A stretch of 64,000 bases of DNA from Akebia trifoliata (taxonomy: Eukaryota; Streptophyta; Magnoliopsida; Ranunculales; Lardizabalaceae): contig JADQWC010000055.1 in assembly GCA_017979445.1 (NCBI GenBank), forward strand, positions 1-64,000, read 5' to 3'. This document shows positions 45,831-57,436 of this stretch, piece after piece. The notes beneath the pieces were generated by a model, which was given only the letters and a program-made list of their open reading frames with translations, made no database searches and was not told the origin of the DNA. Made by a program: the position numbers and the translations under genes. How positions within the stretch are numbered: position 1 is the stretch's first letter; each line of letters opens with the position of its first letter.

Positions 45831-46775
45831 ATGAAGGTTGGGATAGCAATATTAAAATATTTTTACAGAATATTCTAGTAAGAATTAAGTCTGGGTACCT
45901 ATTAATAAAATGTAGATCTCATCGAGTAGATTAATTTAGAACCTAAATTTACTCAATTTCGTTATCAAGAGACTTGGATATCATCGATGCAAGTTCAATC
46001 TGTAAATTTAAAATTGTTGCTTAATGAAGATTGGGATAACAATGTTAAAATATTTTTACAGAACATTCTAGTGAGACTTAAGTCTAGGTACCTATTAATA
46101 AAACTTATATCTCATCGAGTAGATTAATTTAGAACCTGAGTTCACTCAATTTCGTTATCGGAAGCCTTAGATATCATCGATGCAAGTTCAATCTGTAAAT
46201 CTGAAATTGTTGCTGAATGAAGGTTGGGACAGCAATGTTAAAACATTTTTACAGAATATTCTAGTGAAAATTAAGTCTGAGCACCTATTAATAAAATGTA
46301 GATCTCATTGAGTAGATTAATTTAGAACTTGAGTTCATTAAATTTCGTTATCGAAAGCCTTAGATATTATCGATGCAAGTTCAATCTGTAAATCTGGAAT
46401 TGTTGCTGAATGAAGGTTGGGACAGTAATGTTAAAACGTTTTTACAGAGCATTCTAGTGAGAATTAAGTCTGGGCACTGTTTAATAAAATGTAGATTTCA
46501 TCGAGTAGATTAATTTAGAATTTGATTTCACTCAATTTCATTATCGGAAGCCTTAGATATCATCGATGCAAGTTCAATTTATAAATATGGAATTGTTGCT
46601 AAATGAAGGTTGAGATAACAATGTTAAAACGTTCTTACAGAACATTCTAGTCAGAATTAGGTCTGGGCACCTTTTAATAAAATGTAAATCCTATCGAGTA
46701 GATTAATTTAGAACCTGAATTCACTCGATTTCGTAACGGGAATCTTAGATATCATCGATGCAAGTTCAGATTGTA
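45831..46775 (+). repeat. 193-bp tandem repeat, five copies
   Basis: Copies start near 45831, 46024, 46217, 46411 and 46602. Shared blocks are gaaggttgggatagcaatg, cattctagtgagaattaag, cgagtagattaatttagaac and atcatcgatgcaagttcaat. It lies about 250 bp after the LTR. Confidence 0.85.
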
Positions 46776-49550
46776 TTTTCCTAATTCACCGAAAATCCGA
46801 ATTTATCTAGTGTTAGCACAGTTAATGTTCCTGAAAGCGAGCTCATTTGGCACTAGGATCTTTCTCTTTGATTTTTTTTGGGATGTGTTTCTAGTTTTTT
46901 CTTTATAATTAAAAAAAAAGGGTTCATCGTTCCTCATCTCAATAATTATCATTCTATCATTAATGTAACATCTATTGGAATCTCGATTTATTTTAGATCA
47001 CCCAAAAGTGATCATTGATTGGACTTTAAAATTTTTAAAAATTAAGCCTATTGCAATATTTGGGTTTGATCAATTATTATATGCCATGCTCATTAATTAA
47101 TTTACCATTGATCTTGATCAGATATATAGTTGATGTGCTTACTGGTAATCTTAATGATGTTATTGGATTGGTATTTATTTTGGCTAATATTCATATGGTA
47201 TCAATGTGTGATAGTATAATCAAGCGCATGGGCCTATTTGTTTAAAAAGGCCCCGGGCACACCCCATCCTGTTTTGCACACACCACATGCACGTTTACTA
47301 TTTTGCACGCTTGCATGTCCCAATATAGCCAACGTGACACTAGTGAATGACCCGGTCTCTTCGGAGATGCGACGTCATTCATGAAAACCACAACTCCAGT
47401 CATGTACCTTAGGGTATTAAACTAGGGCATCAGTACCGTCTGATCAGGTGACTCTGAAAGGTATATCGATGCACCCAGGCTGAAACGACCTGAGCTTTTG
47501 ACCTATTGTGAGCCACACAGTTACATGTCTCGTTAGCCAACATAGTACTAGTACGTGGTCAATCCCCTCATGAGATGCTAAATCATTTATGAAAGCTACA
47601 ACTCTTGACTCGTACCCGTAGGTATATAAAAGATAATCCAAGTACATCATTTGCACTTCTTGGTCAAATCCAATACCTAAGCGAGATCCTGCCCCGCTGT
47701 ACCCTATTGTACGAGGGGGATAGACTACGTCTATTCTAGACGAGATGTATTTAAGTGGGCCCTTGCTCAGCATTGTGCGCCACTTCTCAATAGGGAATCA
47801 AACTGGCTGTTTTTGACTTCACAAAAGTGAGTTGAAGTTTTAGATTATCACCTATATGGTATATTAAACCAAGTCACCACGTACCGTCTGATTGAGTACG
47901 CTCGAGAGGTATATAGGTGTGCTTGGGCAAAGGTGTCTAGATGAAAATGCATTGCATGTAGTAAGCTTAGAGTCTAGAAACCTCCCTTATAGGTCGCGAC
48001 CTGAACTTATCGTGGGTGTTCCCGGGTTGCTCTATTTAATCTAACCAACAGATAAGAGGGTGGACTGATCTAGACTGTTCAAACTAAATTCACTATATTG
48101 GTCCGACCCAATCGGTGAAATGTACCGATCAATTTGAACCAATTCAACCAGTTGGCCCAATTGACAAATGGATCAACTGATCAATACCAAATCAGTTGGA
48201 CTAATTGGTTTCACTTTTAAAGATTTAGACCACTTTATTTAGAAAGATTCGATCTTAAGACCAAATTAATTTGTCTGATCAAATGTTCAATCCCAATCAA
48301 AGGTAGACCCGCGTCTAACCTTTCTCACTTTCTTGGTCACCATAGACTTATAGTGCTAAAACTAATCATTTACCTACCTTTCAAAATCAACCCCCTCCTA
48401 CTCTAAACCTAATATTCATATTCAAACCCGAATCAGTTGACCCAGTTTCTTTCATTCACCTAATTGGTACTAACAGTGTACCCCCATCATGCCAAGATGA
48501 GCAAATCTACCCCAAGGCAGTACTAGAACTAAAGAACAGAACGATTATTGAAGCAACAGGTTGTCCCACATATAACAAGATTAAATTAGAATATGAAAAG
48601 ATAATAAAAACTGGCAAGTTCAAGTCATCCATTGAAGATAATCAAAGTGGCATAGGCCCTAGAATTGTGTCTCTCCATTCAGAATGATGTCGTCTTTTCA
48701 AGTCTTCTTAGTTTTTTTTAACTTCAGTTGCGTCAGTCTTTGAATTCAATTAGTCATCTTTATTTTTGGGTTTTAGTAAGGTTTGTCAGTCTATGTTTTT
48801 CAATTCCAATAAAATATGGAAGCTTCTGATTATCATGCGTGTAATAATGATTTGAGCATAATATCTAATATAAGGATTGACTTAGAGCTCATTAATCAAA
48901 CTTAATAAATATTAGAATTAAAGAGTACACTTAAGAAGTACAAATTGGTGATACATTATCCTCAAGGGAACATGATAGAATAATAAATTACTTGAGAAAT
49001 TCAACAATTTTTCTTCATGGTCTCATGAGGATATATTGATAGATTGCACCCAAATAGATCAAGATATAAAGTCAATGATGATTTTCAAAATAAAAAATTA
49101 TAGTTTAAGAATCATGCAGTTGAAACCATCGACAAAGGTGCTAAGACTTACAAAAGGATTTACCATGTTTTTTCACTCAAGAGAGAAGAGTTCTCATTCA
49201 TAAAAGAATAAAAGATTTTCTCAAGTTCTAGAAGAGTTGAATAGTCAAATACAGAAAATTCGATCATACTCGATTTCATAAAACAAGACGGAAAAATATA
49301 CATTTTCAAAAGAATACCTTACTTGACAGAGCAATCCAGATATCGAATTCTTGAAATTTTGACCAAGTCAAGCAGTAGTCACCAAAGGAGGCTTTCTTTG
49401 GTCAAAGAATTTTCCTATCTTACCAAAAGAGAAAAAAAACCCTTCTTTAGCCCTTTGCAGCCTCTGAAAAAAATTAATAGCCTCTTCTTTCTAAACCGCA
49501 CCGACCAACTTTGGGAGGAAATTTTAGTATGAACTACATTTTGACCTGAT
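46776..49550 (+). other. conserved non-coding leader of Ogre-like element 1
   Basis: No coding domain found. From 47240 to 48060 it holds repeated modules (agccaac, accgtctgatcaggtga, gaaaggtatatcgatgcac, gtatatcaaaccaagtcacc). Their counterparts occur at 56640-57400 in element 2. From 48060 the sequence is AT-rich with wandering ttgaccaat-type motifs. The minus-strand open frame at 47773-47444 runs across these modules and is not considered a gene. Confidence 0.6.
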
Positions 49551-50690
49551 CCCAAAAGAAAAAAAGAAATATTTGGGGTACGTAGGCAACCTGAGAAGTT
49601 ATTTCAGGCCCGATCACGCAAAAAAAATATATTCTTTTAAGAAAAATGTCATCCAAAAGAAAAATCCCCTATTCAAATGTTCAAAAAAAATGCCAAACTA
49701 AGGGCATTAAAAAAAATTGGTAGAAAAAAAAAGAATGTCAAACTAGGGGCATTAGAAAAAAAAAGTCAAAAGAATTTAGAGAAAAGAATGATAAAAAAAA
49801 GAGAATATAAGACTAGAGGCATTTTGGGAAGTCGAGCCTTTTACCCTTTCTTTCTAAACCATGTCCTAAGCCCACCTATTAAGTCCTCCTGAATGCTAAT
49901 TGACTCGGTTAAGGTGTAGGGAACTAAGAAGCTGTCGAGTTAAATATTCAAGATCATCACGAAAAAAAAGCCCGCTAAGTCGAAAATCCAAAAATGTGAC
50001 TTAGGCAAAAGTTAGGGCATAACTATAAAAAAGAAAGCCTGCTAGGTTGAAGACCTAAAAAGACAACCCAGGCAAAAATTAAGGCATCATCAGAAAAAAA
50101 AAAAAAAAAACAAAACCCACTAGATTGAAAATCTGAATAGGCGATCTAGGTAAAAATTAGGGCATCATCAAATGGGAGGGAATGTCCCATCAAGAAGAAA
50201 AATTCAAAAGGAAGCTTGTGCAGAAACTAGAAAATGCAGAACCATTCAAGTCACAATATTCATTTTTCAGCCAAGAGTTCACATCCGACGAAGACAATGT
50301 TGAAGTCGAAAAAATCAGAAGTCATCTTGAACATTGTGAGATCTTCAAGAGTATGTTTACTTGTTCAAGTGTTCGCTAATGGAAGATGTAGAATCATCAA
50401 CCACTTTGAAGAGAAAGATCTTCTATTCTAATATTTATCAAGATTTTTTAAGTTCAGCTCAAATATTTTTCAAAAGAAATTCGAAAGAAAATGATCAATC
50501 CCTTATTGCACATATAATAATCTTAAGAGTCTTAAATTTAAGGGAATGTCAATTCTTCTATCGGTCATACATTAGAGTTCATATTTTTCAAGCGTAATCC
50601 ACTCCATCAGTCTTATAGTCAAGTTCCAGTTAAATCCAACCTTGAAATTAGGGGTATTTTTGAAAGTCATTTAATTTTAAACTTAGTTTC
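49551..50690 (+). other. 3' non-coding part of Ogre-like element 1 with ~70-bp repeats
   Basis: GGGTACGTAGGCAACCTGAG near 49577 is followed by about three copies of a caaactaggggcatta unit (49685-49830). Three copies of a unit with ctaggttgaaaacc and caggcaaaaattagggcatc follow (about 49967, 50035, 50113). The same two modules occur after integrase in the Tat element (34960-35085). Confidence 0.6.
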
Positions 50691-50826
50691 TTATTTTTCG
50701 TAGATTAGTTTCTTTTGCCTTTTAGAGTCAATGTTCGGTTCCTAGACCGTAATAACTAGGTGGCGACTTCCAAACCTCAAAGGTCAAAAGCGGATCCGTG
50801 CACCCCGCGGATCGTGGGTGCTTTCA
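50691..50826 (+). repeat. truncated 3' LTR of Ogre-like element 1
   Basis: This 136-bp stretch matches 45437-45581 almost base for base and ends GGGTGCTTTCA at the GATGC target duplication. The upstream 1.5 kb of the LTR is missing, with the deletion joint near 50690. Confidence 0.85.
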
Positions 50827-50924
50827 GATGCGCTTCCTAATTTAGAAAAACTACAATTATTGTTTAGTGAACTATATCATACGAGCATTTAGGATGAAGT
50901 GCATGTGTTCCTTATGCATATATA

Positions 50925-51084
50925 TATATATATATTTTTCACCATTATACATCTAAAGATGCCAAACACAATTATAAACAATGAAGATCATAATGCAATT
51001 ATGCCCCACATCAATTGCTAAAAAAACAAAAAAAAAATCATAGATTTATATGCATTTAGAGACAGACAGAGAGAGAGGGCAGTT
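50925..51084. repeat. second copy of the 170-bp repeat seen at 22545
   Basis: Shares ttttcaccattatacatcta, aacacaattataaacaatga and cacatcaattgctaaaaaaa, a GA run and gggcagttt with 22545-22715. The chromovirus LTR begins exactly after gggcagtt. Confidence 0.7.
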
Positions 51085-51466
51085 TGTGATAGGTCCCGCT
51101 AAAGATTAGTGCTTAAGTAACTGTTCTCTTCGGGTAAGAATGTACCATAGTTTGGATAACTTCTTTTTTTTTCCTTTCATTGATTAATTCTTGGTTGCCT
51201 ACATAAGCAAGGCCACGTACATAAATGCCTGAATAAAAGGAAAACTAGTAGCTAGCAACTAGAACTAGAACTCAAACACATGTAAAAACAGAGCATAACT
51301 AACAAAAATAAATGTGCAACAAAAAAACACATGTTGCAACGTAAAACTCTCAACTGCCACGACCCAATCCACTCCTATGTTGTTCTTCACGTGTTCATGT
51401 CCCAACTCATCCCAAATATTTGGGATTTGGCTTATGGCCCCTCCCAAAATGTCGTGGCCTAACAAT
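51085..51466 (-). repeat. 3' LTR of the chromovirus, with PPT
   Basis: On the minus strand it starts TGTTAGGCCACGACATTTTG after a purine tract TTGATGGGGGAGGTAT and ends GGACCTATCACA. Length about 382 bp. The partner LTR is not in the window. Confidence 0.6.
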
Positions 51467-51890
51467 ACCTCCCCCATCAAGCGGATCCTTGTCCTCAAGG
51501 TCCATAGTCGGAAACATCTCTCGTAACTTTTTTGTTGGCTCCCACGTTGCCTCATTGGCTGGACGATATTTCCATTGCACTAAACTCTATTCGACAAACT
51601 AGGTTCCTTGCTTGATCCAGCGGTAGTCTAAAATAGTTTGAGGTTCCAATATGACTACCCCTTCATCAGTGAATGGTGGTAACTCGGTTTGTTTCGTCTC
51701 AACATTTCCTCCGTTGTCCTGGTATCGTTTAAGTAGTGACACATGAAACACCGAATGAATGCGCACCCCGTATAGTAACTGTAATTTGTATGTGACAGGT
51801 CCGATCTTGTCTAGAATTTGGTAGGGTCCATAAAAACAACTAGCTAGTTTCTGATGGACCCGTTTGAATACCGTTTGCTAGTGGTATGGG
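51443..51890 (-). pseudogene. chromovirus C-terminal region with chromodomain remnant
   Basis: Minus-strand pieces give IHSVFHVSLLKRY-type residues (about 51760-51720) and then EPQTILDYRWIKQGT (about 51640-51595) and VQWKYRPANEATWE (about 51580-51540). The last is the strand-helix core of a chromodomain, which guides integration toward modified chromatin in related elements. Stops are present. Confidence 0.65.
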
Positions 51891-51899
51891 TGCAGCTTC

Positions 51900-52945
51900 A
51901 AAAGTACCCATTTGTCAGTTTCGAACGAAATGTCCCTTCTCTTTTGATCTGCCATTTGTTTCATTATATTAACTGATTTTTAAGTTGGCCTTTAGTTATC
52001 ATAGAAGTTCATCTCGGTTCATGAGTTGTTGATCAACTTCGTGTATTGGTGAAAGTCCTTCATTGTATGTCGAAATGGTGGTAGTCTTCCATACAACGCT
52101 TGAAAAGGGGTCATTCCTGTCGAAATATGGTATGTTGTATTATACCAATACACAGCCTAAAGTAAGTAGCAGCACCATTTTCGTGGCCACTGATGAACGA
52201 AACACCAAAGATACTACTTGACGCAATGATTATTGACTTCCATCTAGCCATCCATTTGTGGATGGTATGCAGAACTGAGCTACAGTTTGGTGCCCTACAT
52301 CTTGAAAAATTCTAGCCAGAAGTTGCTGATGAAGATTGAGTCCCGATTACTAACAATGGACTTGGCATTTTGTCAAGCCTAATGATGCCTTCCACAAATT
52401 TTTCTACCATAATTTTGGAGTAAAAGGATGGCTTAAAGTAAGAAAATGAGCGGACTTAACTTGTCGACAACCACCATAATGGTGTCCCTTCCTTGCGAAA
52501 TCGATAATCCCTCAATAAAATCTAAGGTGATGTCGACCCATACTTGGCACAGAATTGGCAACAATTGAAGATGCCCAGCTAGAGCCAATGTCTCGGGCCT
52601 TTATCTTTGGCATACCTCGCACCCCTTGACATATTCTTGCACTGATCTATGCATCTCATGCCAATAAAATTCTTGTCCCAACTTCTTAAACGTACGTAGG
52701 ACACCCGAATGACTCCTTACCTTGGTGTTATGCATTTCATGTAACAACTTAGCCCTTAAAGCTGCATTGCCTGGAACAATGACCTTCCCTTTGTATAGTA
52801 GTAGCCCTTGACGCCATGTATATGATCCTTTAAGTTGTTCCGTGGCCGCACGACCCATTAACTAAATGTACTGGTGCCCCTTTGCAGTTTTTTTAATTTC
52901 TTCCCATAAACTAACTTGCGGAAGGAAAATATGGTGAAGAATGGG
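51900..52945 (-). pseudogene. chromovirus integrase remnant
   Basis: The best-preserved piece (52858-52601) contains the HHCC zinc finger: LLHEMHNTKVRSHSGVLRTF, KKLGQEFYWHEM and VKGCEVCQR. The core (52600-52100) is badly broken by stops and shifts, though segments of the expected lengths remain. The C-terminal part resumes near 52090 with YGRLPPF-type sequence. Confidence 0.65.
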
Positions 52946-52949
52946 ACTA

Positions 52950-53369
52950 CCTTGTTTTTGTGAGAGAGCATCGGCTACAGAGTTTTCACAGCCTAGTCGA
53001 TATATAATTTCGTAGTTGTAGCCCAAGATCTTAACTACCCATTTTTTTTTGTTTCGGAGTTGCTATTCGTTGCTTTAGAAAATACTTGAGACTACGTTGA
53101 TCGGTCTGAATATAAAATTTTTTGCCTAAAAGGTAAGGCCGCCACATGCATATGGCTTCTACGATAGCCAACATCTCCTTAGCGTATGTCGACCAAGATT
53201 TCTTGGTCACTTCGAGGGCTCAACTCATGTACTCCACTAGTTTGCTTGTTGAGACACGATCGCTCCAATTCCTTCCTCGGATGCATCTATTTCAATAGTG
53301 AAGGCATCGTTGAAGTTCGGCATAGCCAATGTAGGAGTGGTCATCATGGCCTATTTGAGAGTAAGGAAG
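52950..53369 (-). pseudogene. chromovirus RNase H remnant
   Basis: Blocks in order on the minus strand: IEIDASEEGIGAIVSQ (about 53295-53250), EAICMWRPYLLGKKFYIQTD (about 53165-53105), QRSLKYFLKQRIAT (about 53100-53060) and GYNYEIIYRLGCENSVADAL (about 53020-52965). The catalytic Asp residues in EIDAS, IQTD and VADAL are visible. The frame shifts near 53200 and 53050. Confidence 0.75.
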
Positions 53370-55012
53370 TGCAGACACCCTATTTTTGTACTTGTTTGAT
53401 GAATCAACTCGTCAACCCGATTGGGATGGTTCCCAATGATGGATGAATATTCCAATGTTCTATTTTGTTGCTAGATATGTTTCAGAAATTTGGATGAGGT
53501 ATCTCAAACTAACAAAACTGTAGAAACCACACTACGTTAGGAAAATATAACCCCAAAAATATAGAAATCATCATTTTGCAAACAAAAAGAAGCTATACGA
53601 CCAAATTACCAAATTACCCCTAACATCACTAAAAAATGACCAAATTATCAAAATACCCCTAACATCAAAACATCCTTAAAGCCCACATTAAGCTTAGGAA
53701 AAATTCTTTCGAACACATAAAATAACAAAGTGAAACCAAATAAACTATTTCGTCAATTTTCACCAAATTTGATAAAATTACAAAAATACCCCTCATAGGG
53801 TTCACAATCATTTCATGCCAAAAAATTCATAAATGATACAAATCGATAATCCCATTGAATTCCTTATGAAAAATCGATTCCAAAACATTCCAAAATATCG
53901 AAAAATGACTTCTCAACACAAAAGTCCTCTTCGGGGGTAAAACAATAATTTTTCAATTTTTATCAATTTTAAATTTGGAAATTAATAAATAAAACATTAA
54001 TTAATGTAAAGTGAAATCTTAATAAAATTAATTTAAAAATCTGAACCAAGAAAATTAATCAATCAAGCTCCTAGGCAAAATTGTTGATGGTTGCCCACTT
54101 ATTTAAGTGGAGCACCCCGATATTTATTAAAAGACCCCTCTATCTAGGGGCCTAAAGAATTAAAATATAATTAAGGGAGGTTCTTTAAAAATCAAAAAAT
54201 ATATTCTTTCATTGTACGTAAGAATTAAAATCCTAATCTAAAGAAATCTAGTTAATCAAATAAGACTTAAGTTAAAACCCTAATTAAAATCCTAATCTAA
54301 AGAAACCTAGTCAATCAAATAAGACTTAAGTCAAAACTCTAATTCACTTTATCTAAAAGGAAACCTAGTTAAACCTTAATTCTTCCAAAAAATATATAAA
54401 TAGGAGCCCCCATAGCCTAATTTCTTAGGTCAAAATAAATCTTAGAAAAAGTAGATAAAAAAATCTCCCTAGCCTTCTTCAAACCCTGATTTTGAAGTCC
54501 CAACTCCCTACTTAGTATTCAAGACCCAAATTTTGTTCAAAAATACCCAAAAATCCTTTAAAAACACTTAGAAATCCATCAAAAAATTAGGAAATACTTA
54601 GATATAAGAAGAAGACACATCAACTTGGAGATCTGAAGCAGATCCAGTAACGGAGGAAAAATAAGGAATCTCATACGAAGAGTCTCTCCGTCAGCTTTGA
54701 GGGAACAAATCGTTGCGATCATCTAGGTATACTTTTTATTTTTTATTTTTTTATTTATTCTAGGTCTCTTTTGTAATGTAATCTTTTTTTGGGAAGTAGT
54801 AGAGATCAACGTTTGTCGGACGGGATTGGTGCTTAACACCTTCCAACCCCGTAACGTGATCCCTGGACCATAGTTTATTTTTATTCGTAGAATAGTTATT
54901 TTATCTGTTAGAGTCAATATTTGTTTCCTAGACCCAAATAACTAGGTGGCGACTCCCAAACCTCAAAAATCAAAAGTGGATCCGCACACCCCGCGGATCG
55001 AGGGCGTTTTCA
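53370..55012 (+). repeat. 5' LTR of Ogre-like element 2
   Basis: Homologous to 43890-45581 along nearly its whole length, including gattgggatggttcccaatg-type and ccctcatagggttcac-type blocks. It differs by many substitutions and small indels. Confidence 0.8.
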
Positions 55013-55544
55013 GTGACGACTCCACTGGGGATTATTGAGGATCAGACTTGAAAAACCCCAAGTATGGGAAGCATTGCCAGAATGACCTAGTTTATTTTAT
55101 TTTATTTTTAGTTGTTTATTTTTATTTTTTTATCATTCTTTTTTACTCAATTATTGATTACTTGTTTAAATGGTGAATATTTTGTTTTGGCACATTTTTT
55201 TTATGGTTCAATCTAGGGTCACTCGGAATGATCCTAAATAATGCAGGATTTCAAAAAGGTAATGATATGAAATAATGATTGTTGACCTTTTTTTTTGTTG
55301 AATTATCTTATCTTGGTATTATTTGGATTGATTTTGGGTATGTTATTTTGGAGTATCACTTTCTATGATTCAACTTAGGGTCATTTTGGGATGACTCTAA
55401 ACAAAGAAATATTCAAATTTACATATGAATTGAAGATGGAATGATTGTGGTTGGGGTGAGAGTCATGGAAAATTATTTTTGTTTTAGAATATTTTGTGGA
55501 TGAAATGTTTTAGCACGTTATTATGCATGGGTGATAAGTTGTGA

Positions 55545-56345
55545 AATTAAATTATTTGTGAGTGATGTGCTAAGAAATAAAAAAGTTACTTTTTTAATAT
55601 TGTTCGTAATGAGGAGAGAATTCCAAGAAAAAAATTCAATATATATATATATATATATTTCTGCATGGTGTGCTGTTAATAGAAAATGATTTTTTATTTT
55701 TCATCTTCTTCTCAAATAAATTATTTGTAAGTGATGCGCTAAGAAATAAAAAAAATTACTTTTTTTTAATGTTGTTTGTGATGAGAAAAGGATTCCAATA
55801 AAAAAATCGCAAAAAAATAAAAAAATATTTTTATGGGTGCTGTGCCGTTAACAGAAAACGATTTTTTATTTTTCATCTTCTTTTCAAATAAATTATTTGT
55901 GAGTGATGCACTAAGAAACAAAAAAAATATATTTTTTTAATGTTGTTGGTGATGAGGAGAGGATTCCAATAAAAAATCGCAAAAAAAAAAATTATTTTTA
56001 TGCGTGGTGTGCCATTAGCAGAAAATGATTTTTTATTTTTCATCTTCTTCTCAAATAAATTATTTGTGAATGATGCGCTAAGAAACAAAAAAATTACTTT
56101 TTTTTTATTGTTGTTAGTGATGAGGAGAGGATTCCAATAAAAATTACAAAACAAAAAATAAAAAAAAAATTATTTTTATGTGTGGTGTGCCGTTAGCAGA
56201 AAACGATTTTTTCTTTTTCATCTTCTTCTCAAATAAATTATTTGTGAGTGATACGCTAAGAAACAATTTTTTTTTTTTAATGTTCGTGATGAGAAGAAGA
56301 TTCCAATAAAAAATCGTAAAAAAAATTAATAATAATTTGTTTCTA
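55545..56345 (+). repeat. 172-bp tandem repeat, five copies
   Basis: Copies start near 55545, 55717, 55888, 56056 and 56233. Shared blocks are aaattatttgtgagtgatg, gctaagaaacaaaaaa, gaggagaggattccaataaa and cattagcagaaaacgatttt. It occupies the same relative place as the 193-bp array of element 1, but the unit is unrelated. Confidence 0.8.
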
Positions 56346-57436
56346 AAAAAGAAAAAAGTCATCACCCCTTATCTTATCCTTGATTCAATATTCATTAAAA
56401 TCTTAATTTATTTTGGATCGTCCACAGTAACCCTTGATTGGACCATAGAAAAAAAATCCTTTATGTATTTGTGCATGTTTCAATATTAGATTTGATTGAT
56501 TATTCTGTGTTATATTCATTGATTGATATGCCATGATCTTAATTGATATACATATGAGATGTGCAGGTCTTGATTTTGAATGTTTGGTTAATATCATGTG
56601 ATATTCTATGTTGTAATGATATGATCAGGCCCATGGGCTCATTTATTTGAAAAAAGCCTCGGGCACACCCCACCTTATTTTGCACATACCACTAACACAT
56701 TTATTTTATTGTATTGCACGCTTACATGTCCCTTCTAGCCAACCTTGCACTAGTGTGTGACCCGATCTCCTCAAAGATGCGACATCATTCATAAAAATCA
56801 CAACTCTAGTCATGTACCTTAGGGTATATAAAACTGAGGCATCAGTACCGTTTGATCAGGTGACACTGAAAGGTATATCGATGCACCCATACTGGGGTGA
56901 CTTGAGCCTTTTGTCTTATTGTAAGCCGCACAGTCAAATGTCCCGATCGCCAACCCTGGACTAGTACCTATACGGTATATCAAAGTTAATCTAAGTTCAT
57001 CAACTGCACTTCTTGGTTAAAATCAGTGCCTAAGCGAGATCCTGCCCCACTGTACCTTATTGTACGAGGGGGATAGACAACGTCTATTCTAGACGAGAGG
57101 TATTTAAGTGGGCCCTTGCTCAGCATCGTGAGCCACCTCTCAACTGGGGATTAGATTGGTTGCTTTTGACTTCAGAAATTTGAGTTGGAGTCATAGATTA
57201 TCACCTATACAGTATATCAAACCAAGTCACCACGTACCATCTGATTGAGTACACTCGAGAGGTATATAGGTGCACTTGGAAAAGGGTGGCCAGATAAATT
57301 GCATTGCACGTAGTAAACCTGGAGTTTAAAAGCCTTCCTATAAGTCACGACCCAAACTGACTATGGGTATTCCCGGGTTGCTCTAATCAATCCAACCAAC
57401 AGGTAAGTGGGCGGACCAATTCAAACTAGACCTGCA
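56346..57436 (+). other. conserved non-coding leader of Ogre-like element 2
   Basis: Collinear with 46920-48090 of element 1: ggcccatgggctcatttat, cgggcacaccccacc, gtaccttagggtata, gatcctgccccactgtacc and attcccgggttgctct. No coding potential seen. Confidence 0.65.

Larger units (their letters stand above)
43890..50826 (+). mobile_element. non-coding Ogre/Tat-like Ty3/gypsy element 1 (6.9 kb) with target duplication GATGC
   Basis: Bounded by a perfect 5-bp duplication GATGC at 43885-43889 and 50827-50831. The 5' LTR (43890-45581) is complete. The 3' LTR is reduced to its last 136 bp (50691-50826). PBS-like TGATGACTCCACTGGGGA at 45583-45600. The interior has a 193-bp tandem repeat, a conserved non-coding leader and a 3' part with GGGTACGTAGGCAACCTG (about 49577), but no gag or pol. 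It must have depended on an autonomous relative. Confidence 0.85.
51085..53369 (-). mobile_element. Ty3/gypsy chromovirus, 3' part, cut by Ogre-like element 2
   Basis: Minus strand. From right to left: RNase H (53369-52950), integrase zinc part and core (52950-51900), C-terminal region with a chromodomain-like end (about 51640-51470), PPT and 3' LTR (51085-51466). The RT, protease and gag side is beyond the insertion at 53370 and outside the window. Many stops and shifts. The chromodomain places it among chromoviruses. A Reina-like position is a guess. Confidence 0.75.

Noticed and set aside
47444..47773. 110-codon minus-strand open frame in Ogre-like element 1
   Set aside because: It overlaps conserved non-coding leader modules, is not open in the homologous region of element 2 and has no recognisable motif.
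56144..56365. Open frames in the 172-bp repeat array (also 55873-56154)
   Set aside because: Created by A/T-rich repeat units. The same phrase recurs at the repeat period, so it is not a gene.
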